DNA from: Bacillota bacterium
GTDB taxonomy: Bacteria > Eremiobacterota > SpSt-956 > JAKJGF01
NCBI GenBank assembly: GCA_029555925.1
Contig: JAKPQU010000117.1
Span: 1 to 17,336, forward strand
Reading direction: 5' to 3'
Length of the DNA: 17,336 nt
Positions within the stretch are counted from its first letter, which is position 1. Each line of letters starts with the position of its first letter. The notes beneath the pieces are model-generated. The model saw only the letters and a list, made by a program, of their open reading frames with translations, had not been told where the DNA came from and did not search any database. Shown here piece after piece: positions 14,904-17,336 of this stretch. A program made the translations under genes and the position numbers.

Positions 14904-15021
14904 CTGAACCAGGATGCACAGGATGAAAGAATTATCAGGATTATGAAAAGCGTTTATTTATAATAGAAACTTAATAGATAAACCAATCCCCGTAATCCTT
15001 TCCAATCCCATTAATCTCTAC
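14904..15021. repeat. AGGAT-rich inverted repeat region beside the nuclease gene
   Basis: AGGAT occurs at 14911, 14920 and 14937 (CCAGGATGCACAGGATG, then ATCAGGATTATG). About 40 bases further on, the complementary words AATCC occur repeatedly in CCAATCCCCGTAATCC and CCAATCCCATTAATC (14984-15018). The two halves form an imperfect inverted arrangement around an AT-rich centre. It lies just downstream of the Rpn-type nuclease gene and may be part of a mobile unit, but target-site duplications are not visible. Confidence 0.45.
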
Positions 15022-15053
15022 CGGATCTCCCGGCCTTCTGCAGATACAGGTGG

Positions 15054-15920
15054 TTATATCATCTTTTCCACTTCATCCAGAGAATTAATATCCAGAATGG
15101 AAAGCAGTATTTCTTCTAATTTTTCAACTCTATTTATGCTTTTTATCTTATCTGCCAGAGGCTCAGGCAGGGTTTTAAATTTCTTTTTCAGCAATTTTAT
15201 TACATCTTCCTGTTTGCCAGAAGATATACCTTCAGCTTTCCCTTCAGCTTTCCCTTCAGCTTTCCCTTCAATCCTTCCTTCTTCCTTAAATTCTTTATAT
15301 AAACGCTGTAATACCCTTGTCATCTTCATCACCTCCATCATTTTCTGCACATATGCCTCATCAATGAATTTATCTGAAATACCGATGAGACAGCCAATCA
15401 AAAATAACTGTTCCTTTTTGTCTGTTACTTTTTGAGCTATCTCTATAGCATCTATGGCTCTCTGAGACTTATCTACAGAGTTTTTCATCAGTGGTAAAAA
15501 GATTAGATTAAGTCTATCTATCGGTTTTAATGTGCCGGACTGATTAATCTTCTCCTGAAGATCTCTGTAGATTTTATCTCCATCATATTTTCCCATATAA
15601 ACAGCTTGAACAGTATATTGCAGAGAGCCATAATCCAGTTCTGTAGGTGAATCGTCTATGCCTGCTCCATAAATAATGGCTGTATAAACAGGCTTTTTCT
15701 TTTCTTCATAAAGAAGAGCATCATAGAGTTTAAATCTATCCATATCCTCTTTTTTAAAAGTTGTTTGAAACTCGATATGGAGGTAGGTATCATCAACAAG
15801 ATAAAAGACAAAATCCATACGTCTTTCGTCTATCTTTATCTGTGGTAAATCTGCAGGCTCTGCCCTCAGAATAGGAGCAGTCTTAAGTCCATAGAACTCA
15901 AGGCTCTGAGAACTGAACAT
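15054..15920 (-). CDS. Rpn/PD-(D/E)XK nuclease-family transposase-like protein, N-terminus frameshifted
   Basis: The open frame gives 288 residues of the Rpn-type PD-(D/E)XK family, proteins tied to recombination and DNA cleavage. The nuclease core shows D36 (RRMDFVF) and E50-F-Q52 (HIEFQT), the usual D...ExQ form. A Glu/Lys-rich C-terminal part includes an EGKAEGKAEGKAEG run. The internal ATG at 15920 has no ribosome binding site. Upstream codons keep the family pattern (NNYDIIFKSLTNM), and a single extra base near 15957 separates them from an ATG at 15975 reading MTSNIL. Removing that base would restore a full-length protein starting MTSNILNNYDIIFKSL. The gene may be inactive, or the extra base may be a sequencing error. 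Confidence 0.8.
   Translation of the reverse strand: MFSSQSLEFYGLKTAPILRAEPADLPQIKIDERRMDFVFYLVDDTYLHIEFQTTFKKEDMDRFKLYDALLYEEKKKPVYTAIIYGAGIDDSPTELDYGSLQYTVQAVYMGKYDGDKIYRDLQEKINQSGTLKPIDRLNLIFLPLMKNSVDKSQRAIDAIEIAQKVTDKKEQLFLIGCLIGISDKFIDEAYVQKMMEVMKMTRVLQRLYKEFKEEGRIEGKAEGKAEGKAEGISSGKQEDVIKLLKKKFKTLPEPLADKIKSINRVEKLEEILLSILDINSLDEVEKMI
15229..15270 (-). repeat. 12-base in-frame tandem repeat in the nuclease gene
   Basis: CCTTCAGCTTTC is repeated three times exactly (15229-15264), followed by a half unit. Read on the minus strand it encodes repeated E-G-K-A. Its length can change by four residues per unit without loss of frame. Confidence 0.9.
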
Positions 15921-15975
15921 ATTTGTCAGAGATTTAAAGATTATATCATAGTTGTTATAAGATATTACTAGTCAT

Positions 15976-16200
15976 CCGATTCCAATATAATATTTCCTTT
16001 CTATTTTTAGATAGGATATATAATTCCCTGATTACATAATACCATGAGAGGTTAAATTTGTCTATTTTTATGGTGCACTCGTAGTGGCATAGAAGACTAT
16101 TTATACTATATATTAAACAAAGATATAGAAATTTCATTGTTTACTGCCATAAAATAAAGTTTTACATGCAAACTATATAGAAGCAATTCATCTAAATAAT
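15976..16200. other. AT-rich spacer between nuclease and SEC-C TPR genes
   Basis: A stretch of 225 bases without a convincing gene. A 60-codon minus-strand frame ending at 15955 has no recognisable domain; only its last codons (MTSNIL) matter, as the probable original start of the nuclease. No terminator-like stem was found downstream of the SEC-C gene. Confidence 0.5.
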
Positions 16201-17295
16201 TCAAGCTTTACAACAGTTCTTGTATTTTTTGCCGCTTCCGCAGGGACACGGGTCATTTCTGCCGATTTTTTTTCCGGCACTGTCAGATTGTTCATCTTTA
16301 TTACTCTTTATGTAAGTGTACCTCATTACATTCTTTTTTAAATTGTTTAAAGATTTAATATGTTCTGTAAGGCCTGCTTTCTCTGATACAGTCATAGATT
16401 TATCAATAAAATATAATGCTTTCTCTTTATCTCCCTCCTGAAAGTAAAAGTATCCGAGATTTGAATAGATACCGGCAAGTCCCTGTGAGAATTCAATATT
16501 CTCCGGGTCTTTCTCATAGAGTGATTTTCTTATTTCTGTAGCTTTTTCATAATAATCTATAGCTTCTTCTTTCCTTTTGATGTCCTGTAAAAGAGAGCCA
16601 ATATTTACATAGCTGCAGGCAAGTCCGTTTAAGACTTTAGTGTTTTCCGGGTCTTTCTCATGGAGTGACTTTCTTATTCCTATGGATTTTTCATAATATT
16701 CTATGGCTTCTTCTTTCCTTCTGGTATCCTCTAAAAGTAAACCAAGATTCCCGTAGATACCGGCAAGTCCGTTGGCAAATTCAATATTTTCAGGCTCTTT
16801 TTCATAGAGTGACTTTCTTATTCCTATAGCTTTTTCTAAATATTCTACAGCTTCTTTTTTCCTGTTAATATCCTGTAATAGTAAACCAAGATTTCCGTAG
16901 ATACTGCCAAGTCCGTCTGAATTTATATTATTTTCCGGGTCTTTTTTATAAACAGTCTTTCTTATTTCTATGGCCTTTTTAAAATACTCTATAGCTTCTC
17001 TTTTACGGTTAACAGTCTGTAAAATAGAGGCAAGATTCCCATAGGCACCGGCAAGTCCATTTGAATTTTCAATATTCTCCCGGTCTTTTTGATAAAAAGG
17101 CTTTCTTATTCCTATAGCTTTTTCCAGATATTCTATAGCTTCTTTTTTCCTGTTAATAGCCTGAAAAAGGCAGGCAAGATTTCCATAGTTACAGGCAAGT
17201 TTATCTGAAATTTCAATATTCTCAGGATCTTTTTCATAAAGAGGCTTTTGTATTTCAATTTCCTTTTGATAATACTCTATAGTTTCTTTACTCAA
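16201..17295 (-). CDS. TPR-like repeat protein with C-terminal SEC-C motif
   Basis: The 364-residue protein starts at TTG (17295), with GGGAGG (17305-17310) 9 bases upstream. It consists of six 48-residue units of the form EAIEYYEKAIGIRKSLYEKD...NGLAGIYGNLGLLLQD, the long TPR type seen in kinesin-light-chain-like TPR proteins, followed by one shorter TPR and a linker. The last 22 residues are a SEC-C zinc-binding motif (GRNDPCPCGSGKKYKNCC), with CPC and CC as metal ligands, as at the C-terminus of SecA and many other proteins. There is no signal peptide, so it is likely cytoplasmic. Partners are unknown. Confidence 0.88.
   Translation of the reverse strand: MSKETIEYYQKEIEIQKPLYEKDPENIEISDKLACNYGNLACLFQAINRKKEAIEYLEKAIGIRKPFYQKDRENIENSNGLAGAYGNLASILQTVNRKREAIEYFKKAIEIRKTVYKKDPENNINSDGLGSIYGNLGLLLQDINRKKEAVEYLEKAIGIRKSLYEKEPENIEFANGLAGIYGNLGLLLEDTRRKEEAIEYYEKSIGIRKSLHEKDPENTKVLNGLACSYVNIGSLLQDIKRKEEAIDYYEKATEIRKSLYEKDPENIEFSQGLAGIYSNLGYFYFQEGDKEKALYFIDKSMTVSEKAGLTEHIKSLNNLKKNVMRYTYIKSNKDEQSDSAGKKIGRNDPCPCGSGKKYKNCCKA
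16556..17283 (-). repeat. 144-base tandem repeats within the SEC-C TPR gene
   Basis: The landmark TCTATRGC recurs at 16556, 16700, 16988 and 17132 with exact 144-base register, with variants at 16844 (TCTACAGC) and 17276 (TCTATAGT). The DNA between landmarks is visibly similar from unit to unit, so the protein repeats arose by tandem DNA duplication and can still expand or contract. Confidence 0.85.
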
Positions 17296-17304
17296 AATTT
17301 CTTT

Positions 17305-17310
17305 CCTCCC
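17305..17310 (-). promoter_or_regulatory. Ribosome binding site deciding the TTG start of the SEC-C TPR gene
   Basis: GGGAGG on the minus strand, 9 bases before the TTG at 17295. No in-frame ATG with a comparable site is available. Confidence 0.75.
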
Positions 17311-17336
17311 TGTTATTTTTCTAAGTACCGTAACAG

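Noticed and set aside
15955..16137. 60-codon minus-strand frame upstream of the nuclease gene
   Set aside because: No domain or ribosome binding site. Only the last codons look like real coding sequence, and they belong to the frameshifted nuclease.

Overview
The window is AT-rich DNA from a bacterium whose lineage I cannot fix from the sequence alone. A lipoprotein signal on a solute-binding protein, a secreted TPR protein with PepSY domains, a PD-(D/E)XK nuclease of the Rpn/transposase type and very heavy TPR use suggest an uncultured, Gram-negative-like organism. Twelve genes are well supported (one with a frameshifted N-terminus), plus one doubtful 61-residue ORF. No tRNA, rRNA or CRISPR array was seen.

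Layout. 1-397: gene-free leader with a repeat element. 398-1742 (+): a PlsC-type acyltransferase, then a MerR/excisionase-type HTH fused to a degenerate receiver domain, closed by a strong terminator. 1908-9379 (-): a probable operon malE-malF-malG followed by two giant cytoplasmic TPR proteins (about 18 and 21 TPRs). The transporter ATPase is not here. 9675-10862 (-): an acidic, internally repetitive protein of unknown function. 11286-13607 (+): a secreted protein with about 15 TPRs and two C-terminal PepSY domains. 13773-14657 (+): a YkgJ-like cysteine-cluster protein. 15054-15975 (-): an Rpn-type nuclease whose N-terminus is frameshifted. 16201-17295 (-): a protein of 48-residue TPR-like repeats ending in a SEC-C zinc motif.

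The most unusual signal lies outside the genes. Most spacers hold short tandem arrays of a 7-base unit with a TYAC core (TCACGCG, TCACGAC, TCACTGG and so on). Units are nearly identical within an array but differ between arrays, and four arrays abut or contain the stop codon of a gene. In addition, a perfect 40-base repeat, preceded by a heptad array and ending in a TATAAT box, stands upstream of plsC (309-348, +) and of the acidic-protein gene (10990-11029, -), in the same orientation relative to each gene. It looks like a composite repeat that may carry a promoter.

How the genes may work together: malEFG would import maltose or maltodextrin-like sugars if an ATPase is supplied from elsewhere. 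The downstream TPR proteins could be scaffolds made with the transporter, but only gene order supports that. The other genes show no evident shared pathway.
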